DNA of 64,000 nucleotides from NCBI GenBank assembly GCA_003290165.1, contig QNQO01000529.1:372001-436000 (forward strand). Reading direction: 5' to 3'. This DNA is from Berberis thunbergii (taxonomy: Eukaryota; Streptophyta; Magnoliopsida; Ranunculales; Berberidaceae). The notes under the pieces were generated by a model. The model worked only from the letters and a program-made list of their open reading frames with translations, was not told the DNA's origin and did not search any database. The position numbers and the translations under genes were made by a program. How positions within the stretch are numbered: position 1 is the first letter of the stretch; each line of letters starts with the position of its first letter. This document shows positions 50,301 to 57,783 of the stretch, piece by piece.

Positions 50301-53300
50301 ATGGTAGTGGTGGTTGTGGCTTCACTATTGCAGCGATTGATTGCAGCCCCATAGTAGGACATGTTGAGCAATTTTCTTTCTCTGGCAATGTTTTCAGATT
50401 TATATTTTCGTCTCTGAATAATTTGATCGAGCATAACACCACTGACTCCTCTTTGACATATGCAGGCATACCTCAGTGCAATTATAGTGTACCTTTATGC
50501 ACATGATGTGAAGCAAGCAGAGAAGTGCTACAATGATTGTTCTCAGTAAGTTCTTCTTTCCTATAGTACCCCTATGATTAAAAATAACAGTTTCCACGTG
50601 ATCTAAATCTAACTTCCATGTTTGATGGTCTTTCACCATTTTAATTTGAATTTTTGTTAAGGATTTGTTATGTTGAAGAAAAAAAAAGTTTGCTACTGTG
50701 GTCTCTATCAAATGCTGGAACAAGAGTTCAAGACAGATTTTCACCATTTTGAAATTCTTTTGTAAAAAGCTTTGACTAAGAGCTTTATTGTCAGAATGTT
50801 TGTGTATCATGTATATACCACATTATGTTTGCTGTGTACTTCTGTTGTTTTACATCCGTGTCTTTGAATAGACAAAATAAATGATAATAAATCAAAAATT
50901 AAACAAATAAAAAACATGAATTGGTACTGTTTAAAGATTTGTTTATGTTCCATCCCCATCACAATTCATGGTCAAGCATCCTTGCAGGAATCAACGATTT
51001 TGACTTGAGTGCATAGACAGTTATCTTCTTCGCTACTTCGATAAAATTTTCATTGACACAATTTTTAACACTGATCTTTCATGCTTTATTTTGGAGGTTA
51101 TTTGAAGTGAATTTTATCTTTAAAAAATGAAGAAAATGCATGCATGTGAGGTAATTGAAATTTTTTAGTGAGGTTTATTTATTCATTTGTGAGGTCTAAA
51201 CAAGATTCTCCAAAAAGATTGACTCCATAACCCCAACCTAGATGGGGTTTTTAATTCAAATTTGCACACGTACCCATTTCACCTGCATAGATTTTCCAAA
51301 TAAGTTTAGGATAAAATGTATTTTCATCAAAAAATTCATTTTTACCCAATGAAATAATTTTGATATCCTAAATTTCGAGGAAGGGGAAGAGGTGTACTGG
51401 AAAGGCACCTAAGCCAATAAGGTGATGGTTATACACTTGTACCTGAGTTTGTTCTCCATTGCTTTGGAGGTTGTCCAAGTGAAGATTCTTAACGGTAGAC
51501 AACTTCAAACATCAAGGCTTTTTTCAGCTTGGTAAGATTTGTGGTTGATGATGCATAAGTCATGATTCGACTCTTACTCGCACTAGTTTCTCGGTTTTAT
51601 GTAACGCCTCGCTTCAATTCGAGGTGGTTAAGTAGGGACCATAGGAGTGGTACGAGAGCACTTTGTTATAATAATTATTTTATTTAGAATCACAGTCCGA
51701 ATAATGTTAATCTAATATATAAGCCGAGGCTTTCATATATGCATGATCAACCAACCTTAACGGGTTTGATCCTATATGTTTTAATAATTAACCAATCAAC
51801 TTAATTGATGATACCCGAGCTGAGTCAATCGATTAATGAGTGTGTCACCTTATTGACTAATTGCTCAACATTATATAATCCCCCTTAAGGACAATGCGCA
51901 TTGACCTCCGGTCGGACCATGTTGAGCCCAAGGTGGGCTCTCTCTCGCTTCATGATTATGATAGAGAAATTCCTTTTATCATATTTTAATGCATATCTCA
52001 AGACACACATGTCAAAACGAGCTGAAATGTGTCTGTTGTGAATTCATTTAGTCATATGTATAGTGTCCTTAAATTTAAATGAAACCTAAGGGGAATTTAA
52101 ATTTGAAATCAAAATGTTTTTTTGTCCCTGAAGTGGCAATCAAATTTTATTTTATTATTTTTTTTCCTCAAGTGTAATGTCTGGTTCCTAGAAAGTAAAG
52201 AATTTGGTTCCTCATTTTTAAGAGTCAGGAAGAGTAAAGACAAGACCGTGATGGTGTGAAATACTCCACTTACCTTGGTTGAACACAACTGTACTTCCAT
52301 TGCCATGTGCATTTGTTGACATCTGATTAGTTTACTGCTTCGTTGAACAATATTTTTTTATCACTTTTATTTATTTATTTATTATGTAATAAACACATTG
52401 TTTAGAGGGGTAGAAAAATGTATACATAAAAAGAAACCAGTCAATTATTCTGGTAATCCTAAATAGTCTCATTTCATTGTTGAACCACTTAGGGTGTGAT
52501 TAATGATTTAAGCACATGTAGACTCCTTCCTCATCATAGAATCAACAATAACCTCATTGACTCTTGGAATGCCCAATATTTATCTATGTTTGTAGAGAGT
52601 CTAGAGACATCGACATAACTTACGTAGATTTGTTTCCTGCATGAGATTTCTCAATCGCCCTTTGCAATTCATTCATTGGTCTGATATGTACATGCTAGGA
52701 TTTTCTAATCCTGTCCATCAACTTATTTGCAGGATTGAAGTTTTTCTCAACAGTGACCAGAGTCGTTGTGCAAGTAAACTTCTGTCTGCTTATGCGGAAG
52801 GTGACATTGAAGAAATCAAACATGTAGCTCAATCAAGCACTATTTCCAATCTTGACCATATGGTATGTCTTATTTATTATGCACTCTTGTGGTATTCAAA
52901 ACATCAAATGTGGGGTCTTCTTTGGCATTCATTAGGCTGCATTTGATTTGTTGAATTCTTTTTCCGTTGAAAACTGTCTCCATTAGTTTAAAATTTTTGT
53001 CCTTGGAAAAGACTTCTTACCAAAGAAGATCCTTGAAGAGAGTTTGAGGAATCTTGAACACTTGATCTATCCAAAGGAAAAAAATTACAATCTTGCATAA
53101 AGACTAACCCTAACCTCCAACACAGGACAAGGCAGAGGCCTTGTCCTCACCTTATCCACTATCCTTCATTTCAGAGGACAATCCAAATTGCTTTAGCTTG
53201 ATTTCTCATAGGATCGCCATACACTTGTTGAAAGCATCACATGAATTGATGAACTAGTTAGACTTATTCTTAGTTCATGTGAATAATTATCAAAATCATG

Positions 53301-56300
53301 GAGGCCTTGGAGCTGATCGGTTTCAACCTGGATTACTTGGAGCTTTGTTCAGAATCCATGCCTTAGGAATCGGATATTGGTATCACCTTTCTTTTGCTAC
53401 AACCAAATGGGACATCTCATATTCTCCATTCCCTTCGCTCCATGGGTCCTTTTATGAGTGGGTGCACCCATTCCAGGCATTCATCCATATATTCATAGAA
53501 AAATCTAAGGGTAGAAATCTGACCTAGGATCACATACCCAAGATGAATCTGACCTGCTATAGAATGAGGTTGGGCAATTTACATGGGGTTCAGGTCAACC
53601 TGCCAACAGATTTACGTAAATAAGCCAGTTTTGGGTTAGAGCCCTTGGCACAGTTCAATCTTTTGACCCATGAAAATTACCATTTTTCTGTAGTATTTTA
53701 ATTTTTGTTTATCTACGAAAAGTGATTGTTTCAACGCTACTCAAACTTCAAACTTCGTCCTAAGTTATTGTCAATACGAAACTAAGTTCCTTCACAACTG
53801 TTGGAAGAAGTCCGCCTTGATCAAGGTTCTTAAAACTATAGAAGTAATCATTAGTTGAATCCCAAAGACGACTGAACTTCTTGATAAAGTTAGATAGTCC
53901 TATGGTAAGTAGACAGCCCTAAAGTTACAATCGATTTGAACTTTCAAATTCATACAACTGAGTCTTTGCAAATAGACTTGTTAAGAAGATCAGACCACTA
54001 ATCAGAAGACACTCATGGTGAATTATGAATTGAATTAGGAAAACTCAAGGAGGAGTGGGGTGGAAAAGACCTCAGTCAGCCATTAATCAAGCTTGAGATG
54101 AGTGTTTGCTCTCCTTTGGTCGAACCTCTTAGCTTGAATTACGTTTAGATGTGTGTAGCAGTTTCAATCCTCAGCTGAGTTGGCCTTTCAGCCCCAATTG
54201 ATTCTTATCAACAAGCAAGAGTCTGTCAAGATTAGCCGTTAAAGAGTCCAATTCAATCAAATTCAGCATGATTTATACACCAGAAAGAACCCAGAAGGTG
54301 TTTGGTCTACCTCAGTCAAATGTTTCTCTCAGCCAGAAAATTCCTTCAACCAAATCCACGTTGTGAACTTGCGAACCTATCCCAGTGGTGAAACTCTACT
54401 CTGCATGAGTCTTAGTTTCTTCTTTGGCTGAACTTCTTCTCTTGCCCTGAATCAATTCTCTTATTGCTGAGTAAAACATACCCAATTAATTGCTACCCTA
54501 ACATACCCAAAGTTAGCGCGCATTTAAATTCAAAGATTGTGTTGGACAAATGGAATGTGATAGTTTCTTGTTTTATGAGGATATGTTTAGCATTGATAGG
54601 TGGAGATGCCTTTGACTTTCATGCTGCAATACACTTAGAAATAAATGAAGGGATCATCATTGACAAAATTATGGAGAAAATGTACCAACTTTTTAGCATC
54701 GTTGTGATCCAGGATTGAGTGATAGATGATTGTGTAGATTCCTTGCAGAATGCCTACTTTTGTAGCATGCCCAAGTACATTATTTGATATGTAGTCAACT
54801 CCTTTCACATTTGTAGAGTATGCATATATAATGTGGCCGGTGGGTGTCCTCTGGTTCATTACATGATGCTAGGGGGTAGACATCGTATCTATCTCCTTTT
54901 TCTTTTACTTGCAAGCCACCTCCATCAACGCCCATAGTCTTAGCAGGGTCTGCAACCCTATAGGTAATGGAACCTAAACTACAAACTAAAATAAATCTAA
55001 ACAAAAGAAAAATAAAACTAAATAATCTTCATGGGAGTTTCTTCATTCATAAAAAAACAATGGCCTATAGGCCCTATTTATACTAAACCTAAATTGCAGA
55101 CCAAGCAATCTAACCCTAAATGTTATGGGAGCGCTAATCTTCACATATTCTATTATGACATACTTATGGCCGACCAAACAACTAAACTGAATTAAATAAA
55201 TAAACTAATTCCTATGATACATCACCCTCTCTAGGTTGAAGAAGTTCGTCCTTGAGTTTGAAGTCGAAAAAATCCGCCAAACACAAGCAACCGATCTCAA
55301 AACACAAGGCGAAATGCACACGAAGTAGATAGCCCGCCTCGAAACTTGTTGCGATACACACTGGCAATATATAACACCAACTTAGAAAAGTTGCAAGGTG
55401 ACTCAAAGAACAACATTTCGGAGCATACCTGTTGAACTCATGCCCATGAGTTTGTGCCACAAAAAATTTTCGATAAGGATCAATATAATCACTTGTTGAA
55501 CTCATACTTATGGCCGACCAAACAACTAAACTAAATTAAATAAATAAACTAATTCCTATGATACATCACCCTCTCTAGGTTGAAGAAGTTCGTCCTTGAG
55601 CTTAAAGTCGAAAAACTCCGCCAAACACAAGCAACCGACCTCAGAACACAAGGCGAAATGCACACGAAGTAGACAGCCCGCCTCGAAACTTGTTGCGATA
55701 CACACTAGCAATATATAACACCTCTTTGCTCTTTGGAAACATTATCTATTTGCTCAAAATGGGAAAGAAGTCGCAGAAGTCAAATGACCCACATTTCGAA
55801 AATTGAGTACATGTGATGGTACCCTTAACTTCCTCAAAAAGCGGGAGGGGCCGACAAACAAAATGGCTCGTATTGCTCTTTGCATATGTTCAAGTGCGTG
55901 TTTCTTCAATATTTCCTGAAGCACTTTTATCCTGTCGTCAAATATCTTGCTCATTCAATGGTACGTCTCCTCCACCTGTACTTCTTTTCTTGCCCATGCT
56001 TCTTCTTGCTCTTTCTTTATTTTAAATCTCTCCAAAACTCCTTTCACCTAGTGGGATCAATAGCAGGGTATACATCACTAGTAGATGGCGGTGGGGGTGG
56101 TGTAGGGAAACTAGCTCAGGTTGTGGGATATAGTTATATTGTGGTTGTGGATAGTAAAGTTGGTTATGGGATTAGACACCGTGGGGTATTGCACTTGACT
56201 TGTGTCTGTGCTATATGAATATTGGTATAGGGATGGAGATGATATGGGTATGGATATTGGTTTATAATATGGGTCGCCCATTTAATTTTCTTTTTTCTTT

Positions 56301-57783
56301 ACTGGTCGGATGCTCTCATTGGTTTGGGTGTAAATAACCTGCTAAAGCAGTGAACAACGATGGTGAATAGTACCAATGAATTGTGATTTTATTTTCTGGT
56401 CTTCAATTAAACTATATTTTGTCTCTTTTCTACTTCAAATCGAACCCTTGAATCCAAGCTACTTCAAATCGAACCCTTGAATCCAAGAGCGTTAGCTCTG
56501 ATACTAAATAAATTAACATAAATTACAAACTAAAATAAATCTAAACCAGAGATTAGTAAAACTAAATAATCTCCATTGGACTTTCTTCATTAATAAAAAA
56601 ATAAAAATAAAATAAAATAAAAATTACAACTAATGGCCTATAGGCCCTATTTATAGTAAATCTAACTTACAAATCAAGCAGTCGAAACCCTAAATACCAT
56701 GGGAGCCCTAATCTCAACTTATTCTATTATGGGCTTACTTAGGCCCGACCCAACAACTAAACTAAATTAAATAAATAAGCTAATTCCTATGTTACATCAA
56801 TAGGTCTTTGAGAGTAGCTGACCTAAATTGACCATTGTGGCTGTCTGTGCTGGACAGACATACTCAAGAGGGTTTTACTAGATGTGCACCTATCTGCAAA
56901 GAAAATCATAGTATGAAAGGAAAACTTGTAGATATTCTGAAGGCATTTTTCATTTGGTGCTATTTTGACGGTACATCATAAAATCCACTTTTGTGCAAAT
57001 CCTGCATTGAGACTGGAATCTCTATCCTTCCAGGGAAAGGTCACTAATGCAAAAAGACATGACATGTCCACTACATATGTTAAGTAGGGTAATAATGCTG
57101 GCAGAAACTCGGTTATTATGCTCTGTAATGGACTTAAGCTGAGGGAATTCTATTATGCTCTGGAATGGATTCAAGCTGAGGAAATTCTTTTATGCTGTGG
57201 AATGAATTCTATTATGCTCTGGGGACGTCTAGCTTTGAGATGCAAGAACACATGTGGGTGATCCAAACTAGAGTTACTCCACTTATTTTATGACATATAT
57301 ATATTCAGTTGGATGTCTTGTCTTTGACTTGAGAATAAAAGATTTGACTAGTTGATATTCCCAATAATGTTTACTTTGTGATTACTCTGTCTGGGTCTTG
57401 CTGGGCTCTATGGAAATCTTTACAGCTTGTTTTGACATTTAATTTTTAATTGCCTCATACCCTATTAGTTCCGAAACTTCAGTTCCAGAAATGTTGCATT
57501 TCTGCTTTTATGGCCAAGCAGGTTTTGGGGACAAAATATTCAGTAGTTTAATGTGTGAGTTTTTCTCTTTTAGGATTTTACTTTACAGCGCCAAAAGTTC
57601 TTTATTTAATTTTGAAGACATCTTCCCTGATTCCATCGGTAATCTAACTATTCTTCAATGTTTGACTTTATAAAATGCCTGCAGATCATCAGGCTGGCTA
57701 GGAAGTTACCCACAGGCGACATGGGTGCACTGCAAAATGAAGTTTCTTCAGGAGAACCTCTTGATGAAAATGATCTTACTTAG
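26368..57783 (+). CDS. GSNAP: Gamma-SNAP (gamma-soluble NSF attachment protein), complete, nine coding exons, 294 aa
   Basis: Role: an adaptor that recruits the NSF ATPase to SNARE complexes after membrane fusion; cytosolic, membrane-associated. Coding exons: 26368-26414, 32491-32558, 32649-32733, 32955-33113, 43322-43459, 46571-46649, 50466-50545, 52733-52862, 57685-57783. All have GT/AG borders, every phase joins, and the total is 885 nt. Start: MSKNDPDKLMLRADK. Then TRWSADWRAATLLYEQA, EKASKGQEML, PWDAAKHMESAGAV, WNEVADFYRRASELY, SDALAKGA, YTEACAILEED, YTDAATFLLRWG, KAYLSAIIVYLYAHD, CYNDCSQIEVFLNSDQ, EGDIEEIKHVAQSS, ISNLDH, RLARKLPTGD and the end LDENDLT. Known: SNAPs are TPR-like helical solenoids; plant gamma-SNAP is about 290 aa, so this is full length. 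No in-frame lesion is seen. Introns 1, 4, 6 and 8 are 6.1, 10.2, 3.8 and 4.8 kb, filled with transposons. Any 5' UTR intron or 3' UTR limit is unresolved. Confidence 0.95.
26791..27145 (-). mobile_element. Possible TRIM (miniature LTR retrotransposon)
   Basis: Two similar direct-repeat segments (26791-26859 and 27082-27145) share GCCAATACT, AGGAGTGGAAAGCTAATTAC and ATTGTAA. Between them, next to the right copy, the minus strand reads TGGCATCAGAGC (27057-27068), one mismatch from the initiator tRNA-Met primer-binding site. Outer LTR limits and target duplication are not resolved. There is no coding capacity in the roughly 200-bp interior. Confidence 0.5.
28470..28905. mobile_element. Short non-autonomous hAT-like element, same family as 12737-13825
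   Basis: The right end reads outward TAGGGGTAGGCA (28894-28905). The left end near 28470 (GGGAGTGAGCAC) is more decayed. Inside lie GGGATGGACGGGAT and GGACGGGATCG motifs like those flanking the BRWD fragment. No clean target duplication. Confidence 0.6.
30015..30600 (+). mobile_element. L1-type LINE 3' remnant (zf-RVT region)
   Basis: The frame at 30015-30200 reads PRASFLLWTVLHGRASF and then ESIDHLLLSCPL. This is the zinc-binding module at the C-terminus of plant L1 reverse transcriptases (P-K-A-FF-W, then E-x2-HL-x2-C). Downstream is an AT-rich 3' region ending in TTTTATTTTATT repeats near 30600. Truncated and stop-ridden. Confidence 0.6.
31640..32426 (+). mobile_element. L1-type LINE 3' end with poly(A) tail
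   Basis: Degenerate reading gives VWRCVPPKEFFFSLADRPHW and, shifted, a Cys/His-type zf-RVT end. It then has a 3' UTR ending GGATCCCGTTC followed by sixteen A residues (32411-32426). It lies only 65 bp upstream of gamma-SNAP exon 2, in the same orientation. The 5' limit is not clear. Confidence 0.7.
35000..35292. mobile_element. Foldback MITE
   Basis: The two halves are inverted copies: left arm about 35003-35100 (CATTAAGAA, GAAGGTT, ACTGGAGTCA, AGTTTTGCTTCTAATTAGAA) and right arm about 35172-35290 carrying the complements of the same phrases. No open frame; superfamily not assigned. Confidence 0.65.
36104..36112. repeat. 9-bp target duplication TACTATAAT, left copy
   Basis: Identical to 37012-37020; brackets the Pack-MULE. 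Confidence 0.88.
36113..37011. mobile_element. Pack-MULE carrying a SpoU methyltransferase gene fragment
   Basis: Seen: a perfect 9-bp direct repeat TACTATAAT at 36104-36112 and 37012-37020 brackets the element. Just inside, the inverted ends share CGCACCGG, TGGTATTTCA-like and CCGGATGGTGCTAGGCACGTGC-like blocks (left about 36125-36167, right about 36948-36996). Known: 9-bp duplications with extended inverted ends mark Mutator-like elements, and MULEs that carry host gene pieces are Pack-MULEs. It lies in intron 4 of gamma-SNAP. No MURA transposase. Confidence 0.85.
36561..36879 (-). pseudogene. Captured 5' exon of a SpoU/TrmH-type RNA methyltransferase gene
   Basis: SpoU (SPOUT, alpha/beta-knot) enzymes 2'-O-methylate tRNA or rRNA using S-adenosylmethionine. 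The minus strand reads ILVHNIAKRHNVGTMARSAT, then FGVSELILVGRRDFNAFGSHG, then STAFLLGNE, ending at a GT donor (36560). These are motif 1 and part of the fold of the plant family. The C-terminal SAM-binding knot (GCGTASLNV type) is missing. The nearest upstream ATG (36879) is one nucleotide out of frame with the homologous part, so the copy is probably untranslatable. A 5' UTR-like piece and part of the downstream intron were captured too, implying capture from genomic DNA. Confidence 0.82.
37012..37020. repeat. 9-bp target duplication TACTATAAT, right copy
   Basis: Identical to 36104-36112. Confidence 0.88.
37919..38345 (+). repeat. 5' LTR
   Basis: Starts TGATGCAGGAGG and ends CCCGGCGTCA; contains three TTTCTAGGGTT-type repeats near its start and TATAAATAGAG near 38190, a likely TATA box. 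Confidence 0.9.
38348..38359 (+). other. Primer-binding site, initiator tRNA-Met
   Basis: TGGTATCAGAGC, two bases after the 5' LTR. Confidence 0.9.
38397..39128 (+). pseudogene. Gypsy gag remnant
   Basis: The frame from 38397 starts MAGGRDRCGQ and contains the heptad-like LQRQVAELTRRL typical of gypsy gag N-termini, with a stop at 38723. A second frame (38847-39128) has ITDWEKMK-like and EAYQRALAVEKQ segments, then a damaged zinc knuckle RCGEYGRRAT that has lost its first Cys and the His. Broken by stops and internal deletions. Confidence 0.7.
39619..40029 (+). pseudogene. Gypsy pol linker remnant running into the 3' LTR
   Basis: It contains QLSEFSDLIPEDLPPGLPPE, the conserved linker found between protease and reverse transcriptase in Tekay/del-like gypsy elements. 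After GLPPE the sequence jumps to DFDEAIVNSM and the 3' LTR, so RT through integrase is deleted. Translation reads into the LTR. Confidence 0.65.
39996..40421 (+). repeat. 3' LTR
   Basis: Near-identical to 37919-38345; begins TAATGCAGGAGG (TG mutated to TA) and ends CGGCGTAA. Confidence 0.9.
42442..42885. repeat. Tandem duplication, unit about 222 bp
   Basis: Two adjacent copies (about 42442-42660 and 42664-42885) share CGAGACTTCTATGTGGGCGTT and TCAGTTTTTGAAATA; clearly diverged by point changes. Confidence 0.88.
43720..44007 (+). other. Copia-like LTR end and decayed primer-binding site
   Basis: TTCTAACA followed by TGGTATCTAGCA (43996-44007) resembles an LTR 3' edge plus the initiator tRNA-Met site. 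The LTR start near 43720 is a guess. No matching second LTR found. Confidence 0.35.
44319..44348. repeat. Poly(T) run, 30 nt
   Basis: Uninterrupted T-run in intron 5. It could be the tail of a reverse-oriented retroelement, but no body is recognised. Confidence 0.95.
44590..44980 (-). pseudogene. Ty1/copia pol fragment (protease to pre-integrase region)
   Basis: On the minus strand, shifted frames give FHDGQVSQVTFGNGI (after the protease) and then ATWHGHFGHMDFNDL, matching the gag_pre-integrase consensus WH-x-R-x-GH-MNF-x-DL. It is heavily decayed, and opposite in orientation to the LTR-like edge at 43996. Confidence 0.5.
45532..45690. mobile_element. hAT-like terminal fragment
   Basis: TAGGGATTGCAACGGGGAGG at 45532 is a familiar hAT-type end with GGGG/CCCC-rich subterminal motifs (CCGTCCCTGCC, CCCGTATCCCC). 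No partner end found. Confidence 0.4.
45760..46180. repeat. Imperfect GTG/TATGGTGG-rich tract
   Basis: Low-complexity, G+T-biased sequence built on TATGGTGGTGGT and GCTATGGTGG variants. A shorter similar tract lies at about 50190-50330. The open frame at 45843-46034 is a by-product of the repeat. Confidence 0.75.
47184..47410 (+). mobile_element. L1 LINE fragment, zf-RVT domain
   Basis: The frame at 47184-47408 reads IWVKYCPSKLNFLVWATPN, then NLKKRGIHTPNQCVLDRR, matching the plant L1 zinc-binding RT C-terminus (P-K-V-x-F-x-W, then L-x-KRG, then C-x-LC). The second Cys of the C-x2-C pair is lost. Confidence 0.65.
49279..49560 (-). mobile_element. L1 LINE fragment, region before zf-RVT
   Basis: The minus frame reads WNIILRRNINEWENEEITKF, matching the W-x4-RR-x-N-WE segment between the reverse transcriptase and zf-RVT of plant L1 elements. 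Isolated fragment. Confidence 0.55.
49801..49824. repeat. (TA)n microsatellite
   Basis: About 12 AT units. Confidence 0.95.
50546..52732 (+). other. GSNAP: Gamma-SNAP intron 7 (2.2 kb)
   Basis: Bounded by GTAAGT and TTGCAG. No coding remnant recognised. A segment beginning TGTAACGCCTCGC (51600) and running about 350 bp with CGAGG, GGTCGGACC and GGGCTC motifs may be an old solo LTR, but no terminal pair was found. Confidence 0.75.
54965..55224 (-). repeat. LTR of the small element (3' LTR in element orientation)
   Basis: About 260 bp, similar to 56509-56799; the right one is longer owing to an A-rich insertion near 56590. Confidence 0.82.
55163..55720. repeat. Internal direct duplication within the small LTR element
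   Basis: A block of about 217 bp (55163-55379), covering the LTR border and adjoining interior, recurs at about 55504-55720 with few substitutions, separated by about 124 bp. Shared phrases include CTCTAGGTTGAAGAAGTTCG and CCTCGAAACTTGTTGCGATA. Confidence 0.9.
56437..56490. repeat. Short tandem duplication (30-bp unit)
   Basis: CTACTTCAAATCGAACCC and TTGAATCCAAG occur twice in tandem beside the primer-binding site of the small LTR element. Confidence 0.9.
56509..56799 (-). repeat. LTR of the small element (5' LTR in element orientation)
   Basis: About 290 bp; flanked inside by the primer-binding site at 56495-56506. Confidence 0.82.

Larger units (their letters stand above)
46650..50465 (+). 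other. GSNAP: Gamma-SNAP intron 6 (3.8 kb)
   Basis: Bounded by GTAATA and ATGCAG. It contains two L1 remnants in opposite orientations, a TA microsatellite and a GTG-rich tract. A stretch at 49027-49120 resembles 33430-33490 (GCATGAAGTGTCTGAGTGTC-like), a dispersed repeat. Confidence 0.9.
54965..56799 (-). mobile_element. Small non-autonomous LTR retrotransposon with target duplication ATAGG
   Basis: Direct terminal repeats at 54965-55224 and 56509-56799 share GGCCTATAGGCCCTATTTATA, ATTCTATTATG and AACTAATTCCTATG. They are flanked by the 5-mer ATAGG (54960-54964, 56800-56804). On the minus strand the LTR starts TGATGTA, and next to the right copy is a primer-binding site TAGTATCAGAGC (56495-56506). 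The interior is only about 1.3 kb: a gag-like N-terminal piece (minus, about 55754-56230, with a proline/tyrosine-rich YPQPQYNYIPQPE run) and no pol. Part of the 3' LTR border is duplicated inside. Confidence 0.85.
52863..57684 (+). other. GSNAP: Gamma-SNAP intron 8 (4.8 kb)
   Basis: Bounded by GTATGT and CTGCAG. It contains the small LTR element at 54965-56799. The rest (52863-54959, 56805-57684) has no recognisable gene; a short local duplication lies near 57125-57225 (ATTCTATTATGCTCTGG). Confidence 0.9.
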
